NCBI GenBank assembly: GCA_005773095.1
Contig: SXHT01000360.1
Span: 1-8,123, forward strand
DNA length: 8,123 nt
Direction of reading: 5' to 3'
From: Planctomycetaceae bacterium
GTDB taxonomy: Bacteria; Planctomycetota; Planctomycetia; Pirellulales; PALSA-1355
Part shown: positions 1-6,090 of the stretch, one piece after another
How positions within the stretch are numbered: position 1 is the first letter of the stretch
Layout of the letters: each line of letters opens with the position of its first letter
Notes under the pieces: generated by a model
Seen by the model: the letters and a program-made list of their open reading frames with translations, nothing else
The model's database searches: none
What the model was told of the DNA's origin: nothing
Made by a program: the position numbers and the translations under genes

Positions 1-1
1 C

Positions 2-412
2 GTGGCGGGCCTTGAGTTGGGTGCCGACGACTACATCACCAAGCCCTTCAGCCCGCGCGTATTGCTGGCCCGTTTACGGTCGGTGTTGCGGCGTCGCGGA
101 CAGCAAGACATCGACGATCCGACGGCGATTCACGTTCACGACCTGATGATCCATCCTGGTCGGCATGAGGTGCTCATCGGCGCCGAATCCGTCGACCTGA
201 CATTCACGGAGTTTCGCCTGCTGCACTTTCTGGCAAAAAAGCCGGGCTGGGCATTTTCGCGCGCGCAAATCGTGGACGCGGTGAAAGGGGAGGATTATCC
301 GGTCACCGAGCGATCGGTGGATGTGCAGGTTGTCGGGCTGCGCAAGAAGCTTGGCCCGCTCGGCCGTTACATTGAGACGGTCCGCGGGGTTGGCTACCGA
401 TTCAAAGAATGA
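2..412 (+). CDS. OmpR/PhoB-family response regulator, C-terminal part (5' end outside window)
   Basis: This is a DNA-binding transcription factor of a two-component system, phosphorylated by its partner kinase. Only the last 136 or so residues are visible, and the reading frame is open to the window edge, so the apparent GTG at position 2 is an internal codon. Residues 1-33 are the end of the receiver domain: the Asp-Asp-Tyr-Ile-Thr-Lys-Pro-Phe block carries the conserved switch lysine (about residue 14), followed by helix alpha-5. Residues about 43-135 form the winged-helix effector domain; the recognition-helix region reads ERSVDVQVVGLRKKLG and the terminal hairpin RGVGYRF. The phospho-acceptor aspartate lies upstream of the window. 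The kinase gene begins 12 bases after the stop, so the two form an operon. The style is PhoB-like, but no pst or phoU gene is visible, so the phosphate role is inferred. Confidence 0.93.
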   Translation: MAGLELGADDYITKPFSPRVLLARLRSVLRRRGQQDIDDPTAIHVHDLMIHPGRHEVLIGAESVDLTFTEFRLLHFLAKKPGWAFSRAQIVDAVKGEDYPVTERSVDVQVVGLRKKLGPLGRYIETVRGVGYRFKE

Positions 413-424
413 AGCAGTTTCGAG

Positions 425-2239
425 ATGGCCAGACGCCGGCTACTTTACCAACTTTATCCGTCTTATCTGATCATCACGCTCGCATCTCTCGTGGGCGTGG
501 GTTGGTTTTCGGCCCGCTCGGCTGAGCGCTTTTATCTCGATCGCGTCGCCTCCGACCTGGAGGCCCGCGCGCAAACTTTTTGCGACCTGTTGGGTTCGGA
601 TTGGACGCCCAAGAAAGCTGATGCCGTGGCGCCGATTAGCCAGGCGGTTTCCCGAGCATCCGGAGTTCGGCTATCCCTTGTGATGCCCGACGCCCAGCTG
701 CTTGACGCCAGCGGCAGGCGCCCCATCGAGCCAGAGAGTCCGGCGAACCCTCCGGAAGTCGCCGCAGCGCTGCGCGGGCAGTCGGCCGTGAGTACGCGTT
801 TTGTGCCAGGCTTCAACCAGCGCGTGATGTTCTTCGCACTGCCGATGGCTCGGGCAGGTCAAGTGATCGCGGTCGTCCATGCCTCGCAACCAATCGGATA
901 CGTCGATCGTGCGATGGCGCAGATTGAGCTGCAGATGGTGCTCGTGGGCCTGGTGATCGGTTTGCTGGGCACGGGGATTAGCTGGTGGGTCTCGCGGCGA
1001 ATCAGCAGGCCGGTCGACGCGATGCGGCACGGCGCTGAGAAGTTCGCGCGAGGCGAACTGGGCTACAAACTGCTCGTGCCCGAAATCGAAGAGCTGGCCG
1101 GCTTAGCCGAAGCGCTCAACCAGATGGCGTCGCAACTCGAAGAGCGATTCCGCACGATTGTCCAGCAGAGCAACGAGCAGAAGGCGGTGGTCGGTAGTAT
1201 GATCGAAGGCGTGCTGGCGGTCGATAATCAGGAGCGGATTATCAGCCTGAATAAGTCCACGTGCGAGTTGCTCGGGATTGATGAACTGCACGCCCAGGGG
1301 CGCAGCCTGCAGGAAGTCATTCGCAACGCCGATTTGCGGCGATTCGTGGGACGCGTGCTTACCGCCAACGAGCCGTTCGACGACGACGTGGTCCTGCACG
1401 GAATTCCCGAGGGTGTGTTGCAAGCCCGCGGCACCCCCCTGCACGATGCCTGGGGGCGAGGCATTGGCGCCGTGGTGGTGCTCAACGACGTAACGGAATT
1501 CCGCCGGCTGGAACACATCCGCCGCGACTTTGTGGCCAATGTTTCACACGAGCTAAAGACGCCGATCACCTCGATCCAAGGCTTCGTCGAGACCCTGCTC
1601 GACGGAGCTTCCAAGAATCCGGAAGATACGGAGCGTTTCTTAACGATCGTCGCCAAACAAGCCGATCGTCTCAACTCGATCATCGAAGATCTGCTGAGCC
1701 TCTGCAAGATCGAGCAAGGTGAAGACTCCGGCGAGATTGTATTGGCCGCCGCGGTCGTGTCGGAGGTGCTCAACGCGGCCGTACACGATTGCCAGCGCCG
1801 CGCGGACGAGCGGGAAATTCGCGTGCAAATGGCCTGCGACGATCAAATCATTGCCTATGTGAATGCCCCGCTCTTGGAGCAGGCGGTCATCAACCTGCTT
1901 GACAACGCCATCCACTACAGTGAGCCGGGTCGCGAGGTTCAGGTCCTCGGCAGCCAATCGGCCCGGGAAGTAACGATCACCGTGGCGGACCAGGGCTGCG
2001 GCATTTCCGCCGAACATCTGCCGCGAATTTTCGAGCGTTTCTATCGCGTGGATAAGGCCCGCAGCCGCAAGCTGGGCGGCACCGGTTTGGGCCTGTCGAT
2101 CGTCAAGCACATCATTCAGGCCCACGGCGGCCGGGTGACGGTCAAGAGCACCCTCGGCGTCGGCAGCACGTTTACGATCCACCTGCCGCGTCCCAGCGAG
2201 TCGCGCCAATCGCCAGCGGTTGATGCCAGGTCTGCGTGA
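425..2239 (+). CDS. PhoR-like membrane sensor histidine kinase (HAMP-PAS-HisKA-HATPase)
   Basis: This is a complete 604-residue sensor kinase that autophosphorylates on histidine and passes the phosphate to the response regulator encoded just upstream. Membrane segments lie at about residues 14-30 and 170-190 and flank an extracytoplasmic sensor domain of about 140 residues. HAMP (about 189-242) and a PAS domain (about 248-356) follow. The HisKA box is VANVSHELKTP, with phospho-acceptor His375. The ATPase domain has its N box at Asn490/Asn494, the G1 box DQGCGI (522-527), an F box (Phe536, Phe539) and the G2 box GGTGLGL (551-557). All catalytic motifs look intact. The ATG at 425 follows only a weak purine stretch. 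The gene is in the same frame as the regulator, separated by a TGA and four codons. The domain order matches PhoR; the input signal cannot be read from the sequence. Confidence 0.93.
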   Translation: MARRRLLYQLYPSYLIITLASLVGVGWFSARSAERFYLDRVASDLEARAQTFCDLLGSDWTPKKADAVAPISQAVSRASGVRLSLVMPDAQLLDASGRRPIEPESPANPPEVAAALRGQSAVSTRFVPGFNQRVMFFALPMARAGQVIAVVHASQPIGYVDRAMAQIELQMVLVGLVIGLLGTGISWWVSRRISRPVDAMRHGAEKFARGELGYKLLVPEIEELAGLAEALNQMASQLEERFRTIVQQSNEQKAVVGSMIEGVLAVDNQERIISLNKSTCELLGIDELHAQGRSLQEVIRNADLRRFVGRVLTANEPFDDDVVLHGIPEGVLQARGTPLHDAWGRGIGAVVVLNDVTEFRRLEHIRRDFVANVSHELKTPITSIQGFVETLLDGASKNPEDTERFLTIVAKQADRLNSIIEDLLSLCKIEQGEDSGEIVLAAAVVSEVLNAAVHDCQRRADEREIRVQMACDDQIIAYVNAPLLEQAVINLLDNAIHYSEPGREVQVLGSQSAREVTITVADQGCGISAEHLPRIFERFYRVDKARSRKLGGTGLGLSIVKHIIQAHGGRVTVKSTLGVGSTFTIHLPRPSESRQSPAVDARSA

Positions 2240-2328
2240 TCGCGGAGAACTGCATTGGTTGATGCTCCGCGCCGGTCACGCCGGCCCTGAACCATAGAGG
2301 TGCTGGATCGGCGTCGTGTGTCCCCAAA

Positions 2329-2374
2329 CGAACCGGTCCGCCGGGCTTTTGCTCGGCGGACCGGATTTCGTTTT
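2329..2374. terminator. Bidirectional intrinsic terminator between convergent genes
   Basis: CCGGTCCGCCG (2333-2343) pairs perfectly with CGGCGGACCGG (2354-2364), giving an 11-bp GC-rich stem with a 10-base loop. The outer bases CGAA (2329-2332) and TTCG (2367-2370) can extend it past a small bulge. T-rich tails follow on both strands (ATTTCGTTTT on plus, TTCGTTT on minus). It lies about 95 bases after the kinase stop and 30 bases after the flagellin stop, which suits termination of both convergent transcripts. The rest of 2240-2394 shows nothing recognisable. Confidence 0.8.
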
Positions 2375-3348
2375 GGCTGATCGTTTTGCCGTGCTTATTG
2401 CAGCAGGGCGAGCACGTTTTGCGGTTGCGTGTTCGAGATTTGCAGCACCGCGGTGCCCGACTGCACCAGGATCTGAGCCCGCGTGAGGTTCGCGCTTTCG
2501 GAAGCGAAGTCGGCGTCTCGGATCGCGCTTTCGGCGGAGGTCAGGTTCTCAAGCGTCGCACCCAGCGTAATGATGTTGGATTCAAGCGTCGTTCGCTGGA
2601 AGGCGCCCAGCCGGCCGCGGAGGCCGGTCACGGTGCTGATCACTTCGTCGAGCACCCTGGCGGCGCCCTTCACATCGGAGGCCAGTGCCTTGGCTCCACC
2701 CGATCGAACCTCAAACAGCTTGCCGCTCACGCCCCCCAGAGTGGCCGTGCTGACACCCTGGATGCCGATACGGGCCTGCTGGTTGCTGACCACGTCGGGG
2801 CCGATCTGGAAGGTTGCTCCACCCCCCGTGACGTTGAACGAGAAGCTGTCGCCATCCTGGAACTCGTCGTTGATGACGAAGTTCAGATCCAGCGTACTGG
2901 TGTTCAGCGCGGCTCGCAGGCCGTCACCGGTGGCGGTGACGCCGTTGATTCGGGCGCGGACATCGCTACCCGTATTTCGGGTCGAGCTGGCGTTGGTGCT
3001 GTCAACCGTGCCAAAGTTACCGCTGAGGGCCTTGGCCGAGACGAAGGCGTTGGAGCCGTAGTTGGTGCTCTTCAGATCCAGATTGGAACCGTTGACGGTG
3101 GCTTCGACTCCGGTGGCGTCGCTCACGGTGTTCAGGGCGGTGGCGATTTGCGAGATCGTGGTGCCACTGCCGAAGTTAAAGGTCTCGAAACCACTCTGTC
3201 CACCGATTTCGAGCACGAGGTCGGCAGCGAGAGCACCACCCGAGTAGGTCAGTGCACCCTGCCTGGCCTGGGCGTCAACCTGCACCGAGACGGCGATGGA
3301 GCTGGCGGTACCGAAGTTAGCCTGCTCGATTTTGACGTCGCTAATGGC

Positions 3349-3903
3349 CGCGCTGCCCGTTGCACCACCCGTGGTGACGTTGCTGGTGGAGCCAGACAGA
3401 TAGACGCCCAGGCCGGCGCCGCTGGTGCTGGCACTGAAGACGCCGGTGGCATTGATCGCGCTAACTACCTGGCTGGTGGTCGAAGCACTCTCTTTAAGGA
3501 ACACGGTGAGCGTGTTCGCTGACGTGCTGTACGAGGCGGTCTCGGCACCGGTGGCGGCGGTATCGGAGAAGACCACGGTTGTGTTGTTGTAAGCCGCTCC
3601 GCCGACGGCCGCCGACAACGTGATCCGGTTATCGAGGGCTCCTCCCGCGGTGGTTCCGGTGAAGGCGGTGGTTCCGCTGAAGATTGTGCCTGCGGTGGCA
3701 ACCGCTGCGGTGAACGCCGCAGCCGCGCTTGCATTGGCGGCTACCGCGGCGGCAACACTGGCCGCCGTGCTGGCGCTGTTCACCAAAATGCGAAGGGTCT
3801 TGGCGGAGCTGTCGAACGAAGCCGTGGCGGCAGCGGTCGAATATTCGTAGGCGATGGCGTAGCCATTGGAGGGTGTTCCGGCCGTCTTGGCCGTAAACGT
3901 CAC
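3349..3903 (-). other. Two tandem related domains in the flagellin variable region
   Basis: Two segments of about 92 residues (3628-3903 and 3349-3627) align by eye. The first contains SNGYAIAYEYSTAAATASFD then KTLRILVNSASTAASVAAAV; the second contains YNNTTVVFSDTAATGAETAS then NTLTVFLKESASTTSQVVSA. Both show the same order of beta-strand-like stretches and a closing Gly/Thr-rich turn. The match is at protein level and diverged, so it suggests an old domain duplication in the surface-exposed D2/D3 part of the filament. Confidence 0.55.
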
Positions 3904-4235
3904 AGCGGCGCTACTGGCATTCCCCGTGAGGGTCACGGCCGCGAAAGCGTCTGCGGCACCCAACTCGCCTGCCGCCTTGACATTGGCGTTGCCCGCCGAG
4001 CTGGTGAGGAAATCGAGACTTCCATCGAGCAGGCGGCGACCCTGGAACGAAGTTGTCTGGGCGATGCGGTCGATCGCTTCGAGCGACGAGTCGACCTGCA
4101 ACTGATTAGCGGCGACTTGTTCGTCGCTCAGAGCGCCGGTGTTGGCCGCTTCGGAAATCAGCCCGCGAATGTCGTTGAGCAGCGAACTCACCTGGCCGAG
4201 CGCGCTATCGGCGGTGGCGATAATCTGATTCGCCC

Positions 4236-4255
4236 GTTCGCTGTTCGCTGTTCGC
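4236..4255. repeat. Heptanucleotide tandem repeat in flagellin (GTTCGCT x 2.9)
   Basis: Plus-strand units are GTTCGCT (4236-4242), GTTCGCT (4243-4249) and GTTCGC (4250-4255); on the coding strand the unit reads GCGAACA. The number of copies sets the flagellin reading frame. With one unit fewer the protein reads Ala-Asn-Ser-Glu-Arg-Ala-Asn-Gln, the expected flagellin sequence. With the present number it runs into a stop 12 codons later. Confidence 0.9.
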
Positions 4256-4453
4256 AATCGCCCGGTTGACGCTGATGATGTCGCTGCGAAGCACTTCGCT
4301 GGCGATCAAACCGGCCGGGTCGTCTTTACCGACGTTGATTCGAAGACCGGTGCTCAGCCGGGTGAGGGCGGTTTGCAACTGCTCGTTCGACCTCGCCAAG
4401 GTCTTTTGAGCCACCAGCGAACTGACGTTTGTGTTGATGCGAGTCATTCTCTA

Positions 4454-4460
4454 CCCCTCC
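4454..4460 (-). promoter_or_regulatory. Strong ribosome binding site of flagellin with a GGA core
   Basis: GGAGGGG on the minus strand lies 6-8 bases before the ATG at 4447 and fixes this start, rather than the internal TTG at 4257. The GGA trinucleotide inside the Shine-Dalgarno is the core of CsrA binding sites, so it could serve as a repression site. That role is inferred from the csrA gene next door. Confidence 0.75.
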
Positions 4461-4492
4461 AGGAATTTGAAAGCCGCTCGCGGATTCACGAA

Positions 4493-4522
4493 GTGAGCAA
4501 GCTCACCCGAGGAACCGGTTCC
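4493..4522 (-). promoter_or_regulatory. Hairpin elements in the flagellin mRNA leader
   Basis: GTGAGC (4493-4498) and GCTCAC (4501-4506) are perfect inverted copies two bases apart. In the minus-strand RNA they form a stem of GUGAG/CUCAC closed by a CUUG loop, a known stable tetraloop type. Next to it lies a perfect 12-base palindrome, GGAACCGGTTCC (4511-4522), followed by CCGGCCGG (4521-4528). They sit 45-75 bases before the flagellin start, inside the predicted leader. Confidence 0.5.
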
Positions 4523-4655
4523 GGCCGGCTGTGTTACGTGGTGGGCCAGACCCGATCACGCATGCAGCACAAGTTTGGTTTTGTAAGTTTTGTTGGGAGC
4601 AGCGTCCCACGAATCCTACCTAAGAAGATGCGCGGAGACGCCAGCACCAAAGGTC

Positions 4656-4684
4656 CTATCGGCCAGGAAAAATAGTTGCTTTAG
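4656..4684 (-). promoter_or_regulatory. Sigma-28 (FliA)-like promoter of flagellin
   Basis: Reading the minus strand, TAAAG begins at 4683 and GCCGATAG occupies 4663-4656, with 16 bases between TAAA and GCCGATA. The consensus is TAAAGTTT-N11-GCCGATAA (TAAA-N15-GCCGATAA), so the -10 matches 7 of 8 and the -35 core is exact, with one extra spacer base. It points at flagellin and would start a leader of roughly 200 nucleotides. Confidence 0.72.
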
Positions 4685-4857
4685 GTAATCTGGCGAGAAT
4701 TTCTGGGCTCCGTCGGGTTCTCTGTGTTATTTCGTTCGGCACGATTTTCAGGTCCTCGTCAGTGAAATCGATCGAGCGACCCGCGTTTGGCATTGAGCCC
4801 ATGGTACCGTCGGAATTTTCGTTACAAATGCAACCGCGCCGCCAGGTTTTTCCGGTC

Positions 4858-5109
4858 TTAGGGCTCACCGTTGGGCCGGTTAGGACCGCGGGCGATTTTG
4901 CCCACGTCGCGGGTCTCTTTCGGTTCGATTCGGCTGGCGCGGAGGTTCTCGCGTTGAATGGCCTCATAGACTTCCTGTCGATGGACCGGGATTTCAGTGG
5001 GGGCATTGATGCCCAATCGCACCTTATCTCCGCGAATGTCCACGATGGTGACGACGATGTTGTCGCCAATAATGATGCTTTCGTCGCGCTGTCTCGACAG
5101 GACAAGCAT
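4858..5109 (-). CDS. csrA: CsrA/RsmA-family translational regulator
   Basis: This is a small RNA-binding protein that homodimerises and binds GGA-containing mRNA leaders, often blocking the Shine-Dalgarno. The 83-residue product starts MLVLSRQRDESIIIGD and continues with the classic five-strand fold: IVVTIVDIRGDKVRLGINAP, then IPVHRQEVYEAIQREN. The RNA-contacting N-terminal Leu4/Arg6 region and the Val-His-Arg-Gln-Glu-Val-Tyr motif (about residues 42-48) are present. A tail of about 28 residues, rich in Arg, Pro and Gly, follows the core; total length slightly exceeds the usual 60-75. The ATG at 5109 has a good AAGGAG eight bases upstream. Flagellin lies downstream in the same direction and fliW upstream, the arrangement of the FliW-CsrA-flagellin control loop known from Bacillus. 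Flagellin mRNA is the most likely target (inference). Confidence 0.95.
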   Translation of the reverse strand: MLVLSRQRDESIIIGDNIVVTIVDIRGDKVRLGINAPTEIPVHRQEVYEAIQRENLRASRIEPKETRDVGKIARGPNRPNGEP

Positions 5110-5117
5110 CGCAGAAA

Positions 5118-5123
5118 CTCCTT
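5118..5123 (-). promoter_or_regulatory. Ribosome binding site of csrA
   Basis: AAGGAG on the minus strand ends eight bases before the csrA ATG. It contains a GGA core, so autoregulation by CsrA is possible but unproven. Confidence 0.7.
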
Positions 5124-5155
5124 ATGTCAGGCCGGCGGCGGTAAACCGTCGGTGT

Positions 5156-5178
5156 CGGGAAGTTGGCGAATCTTCCCG
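5156..5178 (-). promoter_or_regulatory. Hairpin in the fliW-csrA spacer
   Basis: CGGGAAG (5156-5162) pairs perfectly with CTTCCCG (5172-5178) around a 9-base loop, 47 bases before the csrA start. A second 6-bp hairpin (GCGAAG 5199-5204 with CTTCGC 5211-5216) lies just upstream. Neither is followed by a T-run, so these are leader or processing structures rather than clear terminators. The rest of the 227-base spacer (5110-5336) shows no convincing gene or promoter. Confidence 0.4.
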
Positions 5179-5336
5179 CTGGGTTGGGCGATCGACATGC
5201 GAAGTGGGTGCTTCGCGTACGGTCGAAAGCTTGGTAGGTGGTATATCGGGTTGGTGCGCTTAGCTCGACACGGGTGGGGTTGCTCTACGCGGGTGGAATT
5301 ATTGTCTGTGGGTTCGTGGGGCACGGACGATTCCGT

Positions 5337-5777
5337 TCAAGCGATCATCCGCATCGGCGTTGGTTCGGCGTGCAATTCATATTGAATTGGCACGTCATTG
5401 TTCACCACAATCTGCCGGCCACTTCGCTGTTTCAAGTTAATGACCAGCGGGGCCTTGAGGTTAAGGGTAATCGAACGCTCGTTCTTGCCGACAATCACCA
5501 GGACCTTGGCGTCTCGCACGTGCTCGAGTGCCAGCGGGCTTAATTCGCTGCGCGAAACCCGCACCTGGTAGCTGGGTACAAATCGTCGCGGACTTACGAC
5601 GGCCACGGCCACATCGGGCCGCGACGTGTCTTGCAGCCAGCCTAGCGCATCATTCTGCGCATCTGCCAGCAGCACCCAATGCTTGCACTCGTCCAAGCCG
5701 AACAAGCCGGCGGGGAAATTCAGCAAGTCTTCGGGCTCAAACTCCAGCCGACCAAAGCGAGTTGTCTCGACATTCAT
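5337..5777 (-). CDS. fliW: FliW flagellar assembly factor (CsrA antagonist, flagellin-binding)
   Basis: FliW is a cytoplasmic protein that binds either CsrA, relieving repression of flagellin translation, or unsecreted flagellin. The 146-residue product has the family hallmarks: FGRLEFEPEDLLNFPAGLFG near the N-terminus (residues about 8-27), a central strand region with WLQDTSRPDVAVAVVSP, and the C-terminal block with Ile-Thr-Leu-Asn-Leu-Lys-Ala-Pro-Leu-Val-Ile-Asn. Length matches the family (about 140-150). The ATG at 5777 is chosen over the longer open frame reaching 5924 because GGGAGGG sits eight bases before it and the family homology starts here. It lies 227 bases upstream of csrA in the same direction; co-transcription is likely but the gap is large enough for a separate csrA promoter. 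Confidence 0.94.
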   Translation of the reverse strand: MNVETTRFGRLEFEPEDLLNFPAGLFGLDECKHWVLLADAQNDALGWLQDTSRPDVAVAVVSPRRFVPSYQVRVSRSELSPLALEHVRDAKVLVIVGKNERSITLNLKAPLVINLKQRSGRQIVVNNDVPIQYELHAEPTPMRMIA

Positions 5778-6022
5778 GCGTGCCACCCTCCCTGGCAAAC
5801 ATTCCATCTCCGCCCGCCGTGACGGGCGACGCACACTGGCATCATCGGTTGACGAGACAAGCGGGGTCGAGAAAAAACGCTTCGGCGATATGCAGAAAGG
5901 GGGCAAAATGGCCGAGCCAAGCAAGCCGCTCGGATTGCACGCACCGTGTCGATTACGGCGATTTGGCGAGTGAAATCAAGTTTGCGGACGGGCGGTCCGA
6001 TAGTAGCCATCGCGTTCTTTTC
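5778..6022. other. Non-coding spacer upstream of divergent fliW and FkbM genes
   Basis: No convincing gene lies here. It must contain the promoters of fliW (minus) and perhaps of the FkbM gene (plus), but I found no clear sigma-28, sigma-54 or sigma-70 match. A 6-bp hairpin (CGCCCG 5811-5816 with CGGGCG 5823-5828) lies in the fliW leader. The GGA trinucleotides of that leader are at 5789-5791, 5803-5805 and 5809-5811 on the minus strand. Confidence 0.5.
5786..5792 (-). promoter_or_regulatory. Ribosome binding site deciding the fliW start
   Basis: GGGAGGG on the minus strand lies eight bases before the ATG at 5777. It selects this start over upstream in-frame codons in the frame that stays open to 5924. 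Confidence 0.7.
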
Positions 6023-6083
6023 GTGGGGCAGACTTTCAGCCTGTCCCACCGGTCGCCGACGGCAGGCTGAACGCCTGCCCCAC
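6023..6083. repeat. Two-tier inverted repeat (REP/MITE-like element)
   Basis: GTGGGGCAG (6023-6031) pairs with CTGCCCCAC (6075-6083). After a 3x3 internal loop, TTCAGCCTG (6035-6043) pairs with CAGGCTGAA (6063-6071). A 19-base GC-rich loop remains. The 61-base unit ends seven bases before the FkbM ATG. Elements of this form (a gtggg-cag...cagcctg palindrome) are, as far as I recall, dispersed in many copies in planctomycete genomes; copy number cannot be judged from this window. Confidence 0.75.
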
Positions 6084-6090
6084 TTCCTCT

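Larger units (their letters stand above)
2395..4447 (-). pseudogene. fliC: Flagellin, frameshifted near the N-terminus by a 7-bp tandem duplication (possibly phase-variable)
   Basis: This encodes the flagellar filament subunit. Translation from the ATG at 4447 (start of protein MTRINTNVSS, strong SD upstream) gives the normal N-terminal D0/D1 region to Glu68 (ANSE), then shifts frame, adds 12 foreign residues (QRTGESDYRHRR) and stops at 4205. The rest of the protein continues in another frame from ANSERANQ down to the TAA at 2395. Deleting one 7-base unit would give 681 residues without interruption. Conserved D1/D0 segments lie at about 1-145 and about 555-681 (ending QPQNVLALLQ). The large Ala/Ser/Thr-rich centre holds two related domains and a flagellin-IN-like segment (about residues 380-471). 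Both the frame and the sequence look well preserved beyond the shift, so the damage is recent, reversible or a sequence error. Upstream lie a sigma-28-like promoter, csrA and fliW. Confidence 0.88.
4448..4857. other. Non-coding region between csrA and flagellin
   Basis: This 410-base stretch has no convincing gene. It contains, in the direction of flagellin transcription, the 3' flank of csrA (4685-4857, no clear terminator found), the sigma-28-like promoter (4656-4684) and the long flagellin leader. Leader elements include a 5-bp hairpin (TGGGA 4594-4598 with TCCCA 4605-4609), a repeated GTTTTGT heptamer (4578-4584 and 4587-4593), and the hairpin and palindrome nearer the start codon. GGA trinucleotides on the RNA strand occur at 4614-4616, 4605-4607, 4520-4522 and 4458-4460. 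Confidence 0.6.

Noticed and set aside
2386..3522. Long plus-strand open frame of 378 codons opposite flagellin
   Set aside because: It is antisense to clear flagellin sequence and its composition resembles no protein; GC-rich codon bias of the real gene keeps the opposite frame open.
2395..4257. The downstream flagellin frame as an independent gene starting at the TTG at 4257
   Set aside because: It would lack the N-terminal D0 region, has no ribosome binding site, and its sequence joins exactly to the upstream fragment after removal of one 7-base unit.
4205..4257. Programmed ribosomal frameshift in flagellin
   Set aside because: No slippery sequence or stimulatory structure of a known type is seen; a 7-base tandem duplication explains the shift more simply.
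4656..5105. Minus-strand frame of 149 codons overlapping csrA
   Set aside because: It is a frame-shifted shadow of csrA with low-complexity Ser/Arg composition.
5243..5250. CCCGATAT on the minus strand as a sigma-28 -10 box for csrA
   Set aside because: No TAAA-like -35 lies at the required distance upstream.
5775..5785. TGGCAC-like sequence before fliW as a sigma-54 -24 element
   Set aside because: The TTGC element is missing at the right spacing and the site lies between the Shine-Dalgarno and the start codon.
5811..5828. Hairpin CGCCCG/CGGGCG as a terminator
   Set aside because: The stem is short and no T-run follows on either strand.
5778..5924. Longer N-terminus for fliW from 5924
   Set aside because: The added 49 residues match nothing in the FliW family and a strong Shine-Dalgarno precedes the ATG at 5777.
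5528..6070. Plus-strand open frame of 180 codons over fliW and the inverted repeat
   Set aside because: It is antisense to fliW, has no recognisable domain and runs through the palindromic element.
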